Of a stretch of 5,365 nucleotides of DNA, positions 1 through 5,365 are shown piece after piece. This DNA is from a bacterium (GTDB taxonomy: Bacteria; JAHJDO01), in contig JAGMBN010000084.1 in assembly GCA_023129655.1 (NCBI GenBank), positions 1-5,365 of the forward strand. The letters are read 5' to 3'. The notes below the pieces were generated by a model that saw only the letters and a list, made by a program, of their open reading frames with translations, did not search any database and was not told the DNA's origin. Every line of letters starts with the position of its first letter. Within the stretch, counting starts at the first letter, position 1. The translations under genes were made by a program, and so were the position numbers.

Positions 1-30
1 ATAAAAGCCGCAGAGGAGGTTCTAAAGTGA
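1..30 (+). CDS. 3' end of an unidentified upstream gene (partial)
   Basis: Frame 1 is open from the first base and reads IKAAEEVLK followed by TGA at 28-30. Its stop overlaps the serA GTG start as GTGA, a classic translational-coupling arrangement, and the serA Shine-Dalgarno site lies inside these last codons. A helical, Ala/Glu/Lys-rich C-terminus is compatible with an aminotransferase such as the class V enzymes that often precede serA, but nine residues cannot identify a family. The call rests on the open frame and the overlap only. The frame-3 alternative is simply an upstream extension of serA and is disfavoured by the serA ribosome-binding site. Confidence 0.45.
   Translation: MKAAEEVLK
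13..20 (+). promoter_or_regulatory. Shine-Dalgarno site of serA
   Basis: GAGGAGGT is a near-perfect anti-16S match, six bases before the GTG at 27. It decides the serA start: the frame is open further upstream to the window edge, but no other start is served by such a site. Confidence 0.85.
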
Positions 31-1607
31 AGGTATTAATAAGTGATTCATTGGCAAAGGAAGGGATAGAAATTCTTAGAAAGAGCAGTGTAGATGTTGA
101 TGTCCAAACAGGTATGTCTCCTGATGAACTCAAAAGCTGCATCGGAGATTATGAAGGCTTGGTCATAAGAAGTAAGACAAAGGTTACGAGTGATATAATC
201 AAATCCGCAAAAAAGCTAAAGGTAGTCGGCAGAGCCGGAGTTGGTGTTGATAACGTAGATATACCTGCGGCTACGGAACGCGGTATAGTTGTTATGAATA
301 CGCCCGGAGGCAATACTATTTCAGCAGCAGAGCATACAGTAAGCATGCTCCTAGCTCTCTCCCGCAATATTCCTCAGGCAAACCGATCCTTAAAGAAAGG
401 ACTCTGGGATAAAAAGAAATTTATGGGAACAGAGGTATATGGCAAGGCATTGGGTATAATTGGATTGGGGAAAATTGGTACGGAGGTTGCTGGTCGCGCT
501 CAGGCATTTGGAATGCGTATTATAGCATATGATCCATTTATACCCAATGAAAAGGCAGATAAACTTGGCATAAGACTTGAGGCTTTTGAGGATGTTTTAA
601 AGAAGGCGGATTATATAACGGTTCACCTTCCTCTGACAGCTGATACCAAGCATGTAATAAATGATAAAGAGTTTGCTTTGATGAAACAGGGTGTAAGGAT
701 TATCAATTGCGCGCGTGGAGGCATAATAGATGAGAATGCCCTATGCAGAGCTGTAAAGTCAGGGAAACTTGCAGGGGCAGCTGTGGATGTCTTTGAGAAA
801 GAACCTTTGCCTGCAGACAGTCCTCTTTTGTCATATGAGAATATCATAGTCACGCCGCATTTAGCTGCTTCTACTGAAGAGGCTCAGATCAATGTTGCTC
901 AAGATATTGCGCATCAGATAATAGACGCATTGGAAAATGAGAATTATTCTAATGCCGTCAATATCCCGAGTATAGATCCTAAGATATTCAAAGAGATAAA
1001 ACCATATTTTAATCTGGCGGAACGGTTGGGGAAATTACAGCGGCAGCTGGTTGATGGGCATATAAAGGTTTTAAGAATAGAGTATAGCGGAGATGTTACA
1101 AACTATAACGTAACTCCTATAACAGTAGCTATAATAAAAGGTTTGCTGGAGCCTGTGCTTAACAAGGAAGTTAATTATGTGAATGCATCCTTTATTGCGA
1201 AAGAGAGAGGAATAAAAGTTATAGAGAGCAAGACCAGCAAGGCAGAGGATTTCGCAAATTTAATCACTATATATACACAAACCAATTCCAAAGAATCTTC
1301 AATAGCAGGAACTCTGTTTAGCGAAGATGACCCAAGGATTGTGCGTATAAATGATTATCATGTTGATGCAGTTCCCGAAGGTTTTATGCTTGTGTGTATA
1401 AATAAAGATATGCCAGGAATAATGGGGAACATGGGAACAATACTCGGCAAGCATAATGTCAATATCGCGAGCATGACACTTGGCAGGAAAAAACAAGGTG
1501 AACAGGCAGTAACTGTGTTTAACCTGGATAATGAGCCTCCCAAAGAAACGCTAAGTGAAATTGAGGACTTAAAAGAGATAATATCTGTTAAGTTAGTAAG
1601 GTTTTAA
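27..1607 (+). CDS. serA: D-3-phosphoglycerate dehydrogenase, long form with ACT domain
   Basis: Cytosolic enzyme that oxidises 3-phospho-D-glycerate to 3-phosphohydroxypyruvate with NAD+, the first step of the phosphorylated serine pathway. The 526 residues match the usual length of the long (type I) form. Residues about 1-95 and 285-312 form the substrate-binding domain, and about 96-284 the Rossmann domain, with GLGKIG at 146-151 and the ribose-binding Asp169. The expected catalytic trio is present: Arg230 in NCARGG, Glu259 in FEKEP and His278 in TPHLAAST. Residues about 316-440 fit the allosteric substrate-binding domain. An ACT domain follows from about 452, with DMPG at 461-464 and Asn479 where serine-binding residues are expected, so feedback inhibition by serine is likely. 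GTG start with a strong Shine-Dalgarno site. It is coupled to an upstream gene and lies three bases before thrB. No damage is visible. Confidence 0.96.
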   Translation: MKVLISDSLAKEGIEILRKSSVDVDVQTGMSPDELKSCIGDYEGLVIRSKTKVTSDIIKSAKKLKVVGRAGVGVDNVDIPAATERGIVVMNTPGGNTISAAEHTVSMLLALSRNIPQANRSLKKGLWDKKKFMGTEVYGKALGIIGLGKIGTEVAGRAQAFGMRIIAYDPFIPNEKADKLGIRLEAFEDVLKKADYITVHLPLTADTKHVINDKEFALMKQGVRIINCARGGIIDENALCRAVKSGKLAGAAVDVFEKEPLPADSPLLSYENIIVTPHLAASTEEAQINVAQDIAHQIIDALENENYSNAVNIPSIDPKIFKEIKPYFNLAERLGKLQRQLVDGHIKVLRIEYSGDVTNYNVTPITVAIIKGLLEPVLNKEVNYVNASFIAKERGIKVIESKTSKAEDFANLITIYTQTNSKESSIAGTLFSEDDPRIVRINDYHVDAVPEGFMLVCINKDMPGIMGNMGTILGKHNVNIASMTLGRKKQGEQAVTVFNLDNEPPKETLSEIEDLKEIISVKLVRF

Positions 1608-1610
1608 AAT

Positions 1611-2510
1611 ATGAAGTCAGTAACAGTAAAGGTTCCGGCAACAACAGCAAATCTTGGAGCAGGTTTTGACACGCTTGCCATAGCTCTGGATTTGTATAAT
1701 TATGTTACAATTGAATTGAATACAAAGACGCATATAGAGATTGAGAATGAAGGTAAAGATAGTTTGCCTCTTGATGAGGATAACATAGTATATATTGCCG
1801 CAAAGGCGGTTTTTGATATGGCTGAGGTTAAGATGGATGGATTGAAAATAAAGCTGGTTAATAATATCCCGTTGGCAAGAGGCTTAGGAAGCAGCGCAGC
1901 TGCGTGGGTAGGAGGAGCGATGGGAGCAAATTATTTGCTTGGGAATAGGTTTAGCAAGGATGAGATTATGTCTCTGACTGCAGAGCTTGAAGGCCATCCT
2001 GATAATGTAACTCCGGCTCTTTTTGGAGGTTTTACGATCTCTTATATTGATAAAGGAACTTTGAAATATTTCAAGATTAGTCCAAGTGTTAAGTTTAAAA
2101 TAGTAGTGGTTATTCCACAGTTTGAGGTATCAACATCCAGGGCGCGTGAAATACTGCCTTCGGAGATTTCACGAAAAGACGCTGTGTTTAATATAAGTAG
2201 AGCGTGTTTGTTGGTCAGTTCTATTTTAACTGGACGGCTTGAATATATTGGACATGGTATGCAGGATATGTTACATCAGTCTTACAGAAAAAAACTAGTT
2301 CATGGTATGGAGGATGTTTTTGAAGCTGCTATGAGAAGTGGTGCCAGAGGCGTGGCTTTAAGCGGAGCAGGTCCTTCAATAGTTGCTTTTGCAACGGAAA
2401 GCTTTGAGGCGATAGGGAAGTCCATGCAGAAAGCTTTTTTAGAGCACAATATAAAGAGCAGGTTTTTGGTGACAGGAATCAATAATAACGGAACGGAAAT
2501 TATAGATTAA
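1611..2510 (+). CDS. thrB: Homoserine kinase (GHMP family)
   Basis: Cytosolic kinase converting L-homoserine and ATP to O-phospho-L-homoserine, the substrate of threonine synthase. At 299 residues it has the normal family length. All three GHMP motifs are visible: the N-terminal VPATTANLGAGFD at 8-20, the glycine/serine-rich phosphate loop PLARGLGSSAA at 87-97, and the C-terminal GVALSGAGPSIVAF at 247-260. The homoserine-kinase signature EGHPDN at 127-132 and the STSRAR segment near 174-179 separate it from mevalonate or galactose kinases. The ATG lies three bases after the serA stop, with a modest AAGG site at 1598-1601 inside the serA end, so the two genes are almost certainly one transcript. 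The gene is intact. Its stop codon marks the left edge of the foreign-looking segment that follows. Confidence 0.95.
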   Translation: MKSVTVKVPATTANLGAGFDTLAIALDLYNYVTIELNTKTHIEIENEGKDSLPLDEDNIVYIAAKAVFDMAEVKMDGLKIKLVNNIPLARGLGSSAAAWVGGAMGANYLLGNRFSKDEIMSLTAELEGHPDNVTPALFGGFTISYIDKGTLKYFKISPSVKFKIVVVIPQFEVSTSRAREILPSEISRKDAVFNISRACLLVSSILTGRLEYIGHGMQDMLHQSYRKKLVHGMEDVFEAAMRSGARGVALSGAGPSIVAFATESFEAIGKSMQKAFLEHNIKSRFLVTGINNNGTEIID

Positions 2511-2549
2511 ATGTAGTGGCTGGATTTATCCGACCCGAAAAACCAAATT
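2511..2549 (+). other. Left junction with start-stop codon pair in frame with the next gene
   Basis: Immediately after the thrB TAA comes ATG TAG, then an open run reading WLDLSDPKNQI straight into the ATG at 2550. The run is in frame with the nucleotidyltransferase gene and looks peptide-like. Either the gene once began at 2511 and now carries a nonsense codon at position 2, or this is leftover sequence from the junction. No clear Shine-Dalgarno motif serves 2550, which makes the true start uncertain; a CTG at 2520 is a rare-start alternative. No direct repeat, terminator or convincing promoter was seen here. Confidence 0.4.
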
Positions 2550-3059
2550 ATGCAAAAGACAATAAAAGTCATAGATGGATTGCAAAAAGAAGGAGTAATT
2601 AAAGAATATGCTATTGCTGGAGGAGTAGCAGCGATATTCTATGTAGAACCTATCTTAACTTATGATCTAGACATTTTTTTTATTCCTCCAAAAGAGGAAA
2701 AAATAATAACACTTTCTCCAATTTATAAATGGCTCAAACAAAATGGTTATGAGGCACACAAAGAGCATATTATAATTGAGGGTGTTCCTGTCCAATTTAT
2801 TCCAGTTTATAATGAATTAGTAAAAGCCGCTGTGATAGACGCAGCCAAAATAAGCTACAAAGATGCGAAGACAAAAGTTATCAAGGCAGAGTATTTATTA
2901 GCAATAATGCTGCAAACATTTAGACCAAAGGATAAGGAAAGAATAGTAAAACTTCTGGATGAAGCGAAACTAAATATGACACGTCTCTTAAAAATTTTAA
3001 AAAAACATGATTTGGATGAAAAATTTAAGCGCTTTAAGGACTTATACTATGGCAAATAA
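2550..3059 (+). CDS. Minimal nucleotidyltransferase-fold protein, possible toxin-antitoxin or defence component
   Basis: 169 residues with the hallmarks of a DNA polymerase beta-like nucleotidyltransferase fold of the kind seen in AbiEii/MNT-type proteins. A helix at 1-19 is followed by AIAGGVAAIFY at 21-31 (the GG helix-turn motif) and TYDLDIFF at 37-44, where Asp39 and Asp41 form the metal-binding D-x-D pair. A later strand, EGVPVQFIPVY at 77-87, sits where many relatives carry a third carboxylate, but has Gln82. The C-terminal half is helical and lysine-rich, resembling the YLLAIML and RPKDKERI helices of such proteins. These enzymes transfer nucleotides to protein or RNA targets, but the substrate here is unknown. 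Its last 11 bases overlap the 59-aa gene. The ATG at 2550 is the first ATG after an in-frame TAG at 2514 and has no obvious Shine-Dalgarno site. Sampled GC is lower than in serA and thrB, which suggests acquisition. Confidence 0.75.
   Translation: MQKTIKVIDGLQKEGVIKEYAIAGGVAAIFYVEPILTYDLDIFFIPPKEEKIITLSPIYKWLKQNGYEAHKEHIIIEGVPVQFIPVYNELVKAAVIDAAKISYKDAKTKVIKAEYLLAIMLQTFRPKDKERIVKLLDEAKLNMTRLLKILKKHDLDEKFKRFKDLYYGK
3036..3040 (+). promoter_or_regulatory. Shine-Dalgarno site of the 59-aa gene
   Basis: AAGGA lies eight bases before the ATG at 3049, within the end of the nucleotidyltransferase gene. It favours 3049 over the in-frame ATG at 3007, which would give 73 residues and a longer overlap. 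Confidence 0.6.
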
Positions 3060-3228
3060 GGAAATAGACAGATTGTTTAAAGCAAAAATATCGTTTCATA
3101 ACGAACTGGCAAAAATGTCTTTTGAGAAAAAAATCGAAATACTTGTTCAGCTACAGAGAATGGCAAACGGTATTCAAGCATTTTCGACAAAGCAGAAAAA
3201 ACGAAGACAAAAAATATGGGAAATTTAA
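3049..3228 (+). CDS. Small basic protein paired with the nucleotidyltransferase, unknown function
   Basis: 59 residues beginning MANKEIDRLFKAK. The protein is predicted to be almost wholly helical. Residues 14-43 form an amphipathic stretch with SFEKKIEILVQLQRMA at 24-39, which looks like an interaction helix. The tail at 48-56 (KQKKRRQKI) is strongly basic and ends in Trp-Glu-Ile. There is no signal peptide or membrane segment. The start overlaps the nucleotidyltransferase by 11 bases, and the stop overlaps the next ATG as TAATG, so all three genes are probably translationally coupled. A small helical protein directly after a minimal nucleotidyltransferase is the arrangement of two-gene toxin-antitoxin modules, where one partner holds the other. 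Which would be toxin is not visible. I recall similar short proteins beside such genes but cannot name a family. The ATG at 3049 is chosen for its Shine-Dalgarno site and short overlap. Confidence 0.65.
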   Translation: MANKEIDRLFKAKISFHNELAKMSFEKKIEILVQLQRMANGIQAFSTKQKKRRQKIWEI

Positions 3229-4016
3229 TGATAAATCCGATAAATCTTGAAACCCACAGGCACTATGTTACCGAAGTTGTCAAATTGAGGTTATGGTATG
3301 TGAAATGGCTTCTGAATTTTGGAGTTAAATTTGAGTGTGCAATTCAAAGGCATGTTCGTATCTATCAGATAACCTCCTTCTATGATGAAAACAAAACTTA
3401 TGGACATGGAATGAGTTGGAAAGAACCTCGTTGGAAGAAACTTTTAACTCGTCTAAGAAAAATTTATGACAAATATCCTGGACATCCAACCCTTGAATCT
3501 ACTGCAAAACTTGAAGAAGAAGGCTTGACCATCTTGTGGCCTTATCTGGAAAAGCATATTCAAACGGAGGCAAAAACAGTTCCTAAAAAAAGACCTTATG
3601 GATGTTTTTCCTATAATGATCGAGAAGGTTATCTTGCTTTACACTTTGCTAATGATGCAATGCCTAAATCTCCATTTCATGATATATCTGCTCTTGCCAA
3701 TTCTTTATATAGACTTCTTATAGATTCTAAAAGGAGATGCCCTGAAACTTTGAAAGTGCGCATGACTAGTTGGTTAAATGCTTTTCCGCCATTTCTAACA
3801 CTGTTTCCAGATATATGGGGAAATAGCAGGAAACCAATGGGGCCAGATTCTGGCGATGGAGCATGGGGACAATTTATTGATCGAAGAGGCGATTTCCACA
3901 GTCGTAATGGCGCTGTACTCCGGGAAACAGGTCAATTTCCGTATGTGTATTCTTTGTGTGAATGTAACATCAACCAATTGGTTAAATATCTGGTTAAGGA
4001 AAAAATAGGCGGATAA
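3228..4016 (+). CDS. Uncharacterised aromatic-rich protein, third gene of the accessory cassette
   Basis: 262 residues from the ATG at 3228, or 266 from the ATG at 3216. I prefer 3228 because it forms TAATG with the preceding stop and has GGGA about six bases upstream. I do not recognise a characterised family. Numbered from 3216, the protein has a tryptophan- and tyrosine-rich N-terminal half, then HFANDAMPKSPF at 143-154, FPPF at 190-193, GPDSGDGAWGQFIDRRGDFH at 209-228, RETGQFPY at 236-243 and a CEC pair (Cys248, Cys250). Such dense Asp, His, Trp and Gly motifs suggest a conserved globular, perhaps metal- or ligand-binding, C-terminal domain. There is no signal peptide or clear membrane segment. 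It is coupled to the 59-aa gene, so it may belong to the same functional module or be independent cargo. Function not assigned. Confidence 0.7.
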   Translation: MINPINLETHRHYVTEVVKLRLWYVKWLLNFGVKFECAIQRHVRIYQITSFYDENKTYGHGMSWKEPRWKKLLTRLRKIYDKYPGHPTLESTAKLEEEGLTILWPYLEKHIQTEAKTVPKKRPYGCFSYNDREGYLALHFANDAMPKSPFHDISALANSLYRLLIDSKRRCPETLKVRMTSWLNAFPPFLTLFPDIWGNSRKPMGPDSGDGAWGQFIDRRGDFHSRNGAVLRETGQFPYVYSLCECNINQLVKYLVKEKIGG

Positions 4017-4017
4017 G

Positions 4018-4071
4018 ATGGCAGACAGATTAGAATTTTTGAAGTGGGCAAGAGATAAAATTAACTTTTGA
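4018..4071 (+). pseudogene. 17-codon reading frame, probable stump of a fourth cassette gene
   Basis: An ATG one base after the preceding stop opens MADRLEFLKWARDKINF and ends at TGA. GGCGGA at 4008-4013 could act as a weak ribosome-binding site. The peptide reads like the start of an ordinary soluble protein, and its position copies the tight spacing of the other cassette genes, but only 25 bases remain before the next gene. The simplest reading is that the cassette was cut here, leaving the 5' end of a gene. A true micro-protein or chance ORF is possible. Confidence 0.35.
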
Positions 4072-4084
4072 TAGCTAAACTATT

Positions 4085-4089
4085 AAGGA
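4085..4089 (+). promoter_or_regulatory. Shine-Dalgarno site of the citrate/homocitrate synthase gene
   Basis: AAGGA lies seven bases before the ATG at 4097. It supports that start and suggests that backbone sequence resumes before this point. Confidence 0.7.
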
Positions 4090-4096
4090 AAGCGAT

Positions 4097-5359
4097 ATGG
4101 AACATAAGAAAAAGAATAAAATTTATATAATTGATGTTACAAATAGAGATGGTGTGCAAACAGCGAAACTTGGTCTGGCAAAGCTGGAAAAAACAATGAT
4201 GAATATTATGCTCAATGACATGGGCATATATCAGAGTGAGTTTGGATTTCCTCTCACAAAACACGAAACTAATTATATTAATGCTAATCTTGAGCTTGCA
4301 GATCTGGGGCTCCTTTCTCCTATGATTCTTGAGGGCTGGAGCAGAGCGATGAGGAAGGATATTGAGGAGTCTTGCAAGAATACTAATGTTAAGCATTGGA
4401 ATCTGTCTATTTCAACATCTAGGCAGATGATAGATGGGAAATTCGGAGGGAGGATAACAAGAGATTTTGAGAGCAAAGATAAACCAAGTGTTTTGGGGCT
4501 TATGGCAGATGCTGTAAAAACAGCAAAGAAACATGGAGCCTTGACAATTGGCGTTAATGCAGAGGATGCATCAAGGACAGATATGGAGTTTCTCATTAAG
4601 TTTGCAAAGTATGCAAGAGAGCATGGAGCAGATAGAATACGCTATTGCGATACATTAGGTTATGATGATCCTTTCTCAATTTATGAGAGAGTAAAAATAC
4701 TTGCAGAGGAGGTAAAAATACCAATAGAGCTTCACTGCCATAATGACTTAGGGCTTGCAGCGGCGTGTTCTATAACTGGAGCTAAAGGCGCAATAGACGG
4801 AGGAGTAGATGCATACATAAATACCACGCTTAATGGTATGGGAGAAAGAGCAGGGAATGCAGATATGGTGTCGGTTATTCTTGCTCTTAAAAAGTCCTCG
4901 GGATTTGATGAGTATAAATTAGACGATAGGATTAAGTTAAAGAAAGCATGGAGAATAGCAAAGTACGCATCTTATGCGTTTGGAGTTCCAATACCTGTAA
5001 ACCAGGTTGCTGTTGGAGAGAATGCCTTTGCGCATGAATCAGGAATACACGCAGACGGCGCTCTTAAGGATAGAAGAAATTACGAATTGTACGATTTTGA
5101 GGAACTGGGCAGAGGAGAGCCCGAGACAATAGATACAGGCAGAAAGATAACAGCAGGAGAGTATAGCGGGATAAAAGGATTTCGAAATGTGTATGGCAAG
5201 CTGGAAATAGAATTCAAAGACGATAAAGAAGCTGCTAAGGTTCTGGATCTTGTTAGATATGCTAATGTGCATACGCAAAAGCCCCTTACTAATGATGAAT
5301 TGAAGTTTATTGCGCATTATCCAAAGCAGGCAAAACAAATAATGACAGTAACACCATAA
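4097..5359 (+). CDS. DRE-TIM acyltransferase, probable Re-type citrate synthase (or homocitrate synthase)
   Basis: 420-residue cytosolic enzyme that should condense acetyl-CoA with a 2-oxo acid. The TIM-barrel signatures are complete: IDVTNRDGVQ at 12-21 with the Arg17-Asp18 pair, SEFGFP at 47-52, NAEDASR at 154-160, the metal-binding HCHND at 213-217, NGMGERAGN at 246-254, and AHESGIHADG at 312-321 with catalytic-type His318. The ending TGRKITAGEYSG, RYANVHTQKPLT and MTVTP resembles, from memory, the Re-citrate synthase of Clostridium kluyveri and its relatives far more than LeuA. There is no C-terminal LeuA regulatory dimer domain, so leucine feedback is not expected. A Re-citrate synthase would supply citrate for 2-oxoglutarate and glutamate in an anaerobe. 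Homocitrate synthase (NifV/AksA-like) is the main alternative, with citramalate or isopropylmalate synthase less likely. The gene is intact, follows a good Shine-Dalgarno site, and probably belongs to the same operon as serA and thrB. Confidence 0.85.
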   Translation: MEHKKKNKIYIIDVTNRDGVQTAKLGLAKLEKTMMNIMLNDMGIYQSEFGFPLTKHETNYINANLELADLGLLSPMILEGWSRAMRKDIEESCKNTNVKHWNLSISTSRQMIDGKFGGRITRDFESKDKPSVLGLMADAVKTAKKHGALTIGVNAEDASRTDMEFLIKFAKYAREHGADRIRYCDTLGYDDPFSIYERVKILAEEVKIPIELHCHNDLGLAAACSITGAKGAIDGGVDAYINTTLNGMGERAGNADMVSVILALKKSSGFDEYKLDDRIKLKKAWRIAKYASYAFGVPIPVNQVAVGENAFAHESGIHADGALKDRRNYELYDFEELGRGEPETIDTGRKITAGEYSGIKGFRNVYGKLEIEFKDDKEAAKVLDLVRYANVHTQKPLTNDELKFIAHYPKQAKQIMTVTP

Positions 5360-5363
5360 GGAG
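5359..5363 (+). promoter_or_regulatory. Shine-Dalgarno site of a gene beyond the window
   Basis: AGGAG begins at the last base of the preceding TAA stop. A start codon would be expected roughly 6-9 bases later, outside the window, so the operon probably continues. Confidence 0.5.
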
Positions 5364-5365
5364 AA

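Noticed and set aside
2520..2535. Small inverted repeat GGAT/ATCC as a terminator after thrB
   Set aside because: The stem is four pairs at most with a two-base loop and no following T-run. It would not terminate transcription.
2674..2681. Run of eight T in the nucleotidyltransferase gene as a programmed frameshift or phase-variation site
   Set aside because: The frame continues cleanly through the D-x-D motif on both sides, and similar short A/T runs are common in this AT-rich stretch. There is no alternative frame worth reaching.
3007..3048. Longer 73-aa start for the small gene at ATG 3007
   Set aside because: It has no good Shine-Dalgarno site and would overlap the nucleotidyltransferase by 53 bases. 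The ATG at 3049 has AAGGA eight bases upstream.
3230..3245. Tandem GATAAATC repeat at the start of the 262-aa gene, with a reverse-complement match near 2523
   Set aside because: The copies are only 8-10 bases, AT-rich, and lie in coding or junction sequence. This is not enough for an attachment site or operator.
4039..4061. Possible promoter TTGAAG ... TAAAAT before the synthase gene
   Set aside because: The spacer is only 11 bases, far from the usual 16-18, and the boxes are common in AT-rich sequence. An internal promoter cannot be supported.
4055..4085. Integron attC-like core (TTAAC ... CTAAAC)
   Set aside because: There is no consistent 7-base core pair or imperfect palindrome, and the cassette genes overlap instead of being separated by recombination sites.
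4061..4396. Minus-strand 111-codon ORF opposite the start of the synthase gene
   Set aside because: It lies mostly inside the well-supported synthase gene, has no Shine-Dalgarno site or recognisable motif, and reads as an antisense shadow. The same applies to the other minus-strand ORFs within serA, thrB, the 262-aa gene and the synthase.

Overview
The window looks like part of a bacterial amino-acid biosynthesis operon read entirely on the + strand, with an accessory gene cassette lodged inside it. The organism is probably an uncultured or strictly anaerobic bacterium of moderately low GC. Six backbone lines counted by hand gave about 43% GC. Shine-Dalgarno sites are canonical and genes are packed with overlaps or very short gaps. 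The last enzyme closely resembles, from memory, the Re-type citrate synthases of anaerobes. The phylum cannot be fixed from sequence alone; a candidate phylum such as Omnitrophota or a Desulfobacterota-like lineage is only a guess.

Backbone, left part (1-2510): the last nine codons of an unidentified upstream gene overlap the GTG start of serA by four bases (GTGA). serA is a complete long-form D-3-phosphoglycerate dehydrogenase with a C-terminal ACT domain. Three bases after its stop comes thrB, a complete GHMP-family homoserine kinase. Together they cover the first step of serine synthesis and the committing phosphorylation in threonine synthesis.

Accessory part (about 2511-4080): three co-oriented genes overlap one another. 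They are a 169-aa minimal nucleotidyltransferase-fold protein, a 59-aa lysine/arginine-tailed protein, and an unrecognised 262/266-aa protein rich in conserved-looking aromatic, Asp and Cys motifs. One base after the third gene a 17-codon reading frame starts and stops, which looks like the stump of a fourth gene cut off at the right junction. At the left junction an ATG directly after the thrB stop is followed at once by TAG, in frame with the nucleotidyltransferase. In hand-counted lines the first two cassette genes are about 32% GC. The nucleotidyltransferase plus small-protein pair has the layout of a toxin-antitoxin-like or defence-type module, but that function is inference.

Backbone, right part (4081-5365): a strong Shine-Dalgarno site precedes a complete 420-aa DRE-TIM acyltransferase of the isopropylmalate/homocitrate synthase superfamily. 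The best reading is a Re-citrate synthase, with homocitrate synthase as the main alternative. Citrate would lead to 2-oxoglutarate and glutamate, the amino donor for the serine and aspartate-family pathways, which would fit the operon. An AGGAG motif at the very end announces another gene just outside the window. No rRNA, tRNA, CRISPR array, transposase, riboswitch or convincing terminator was seen, and no gene-free stretch exceeds 300 bases.
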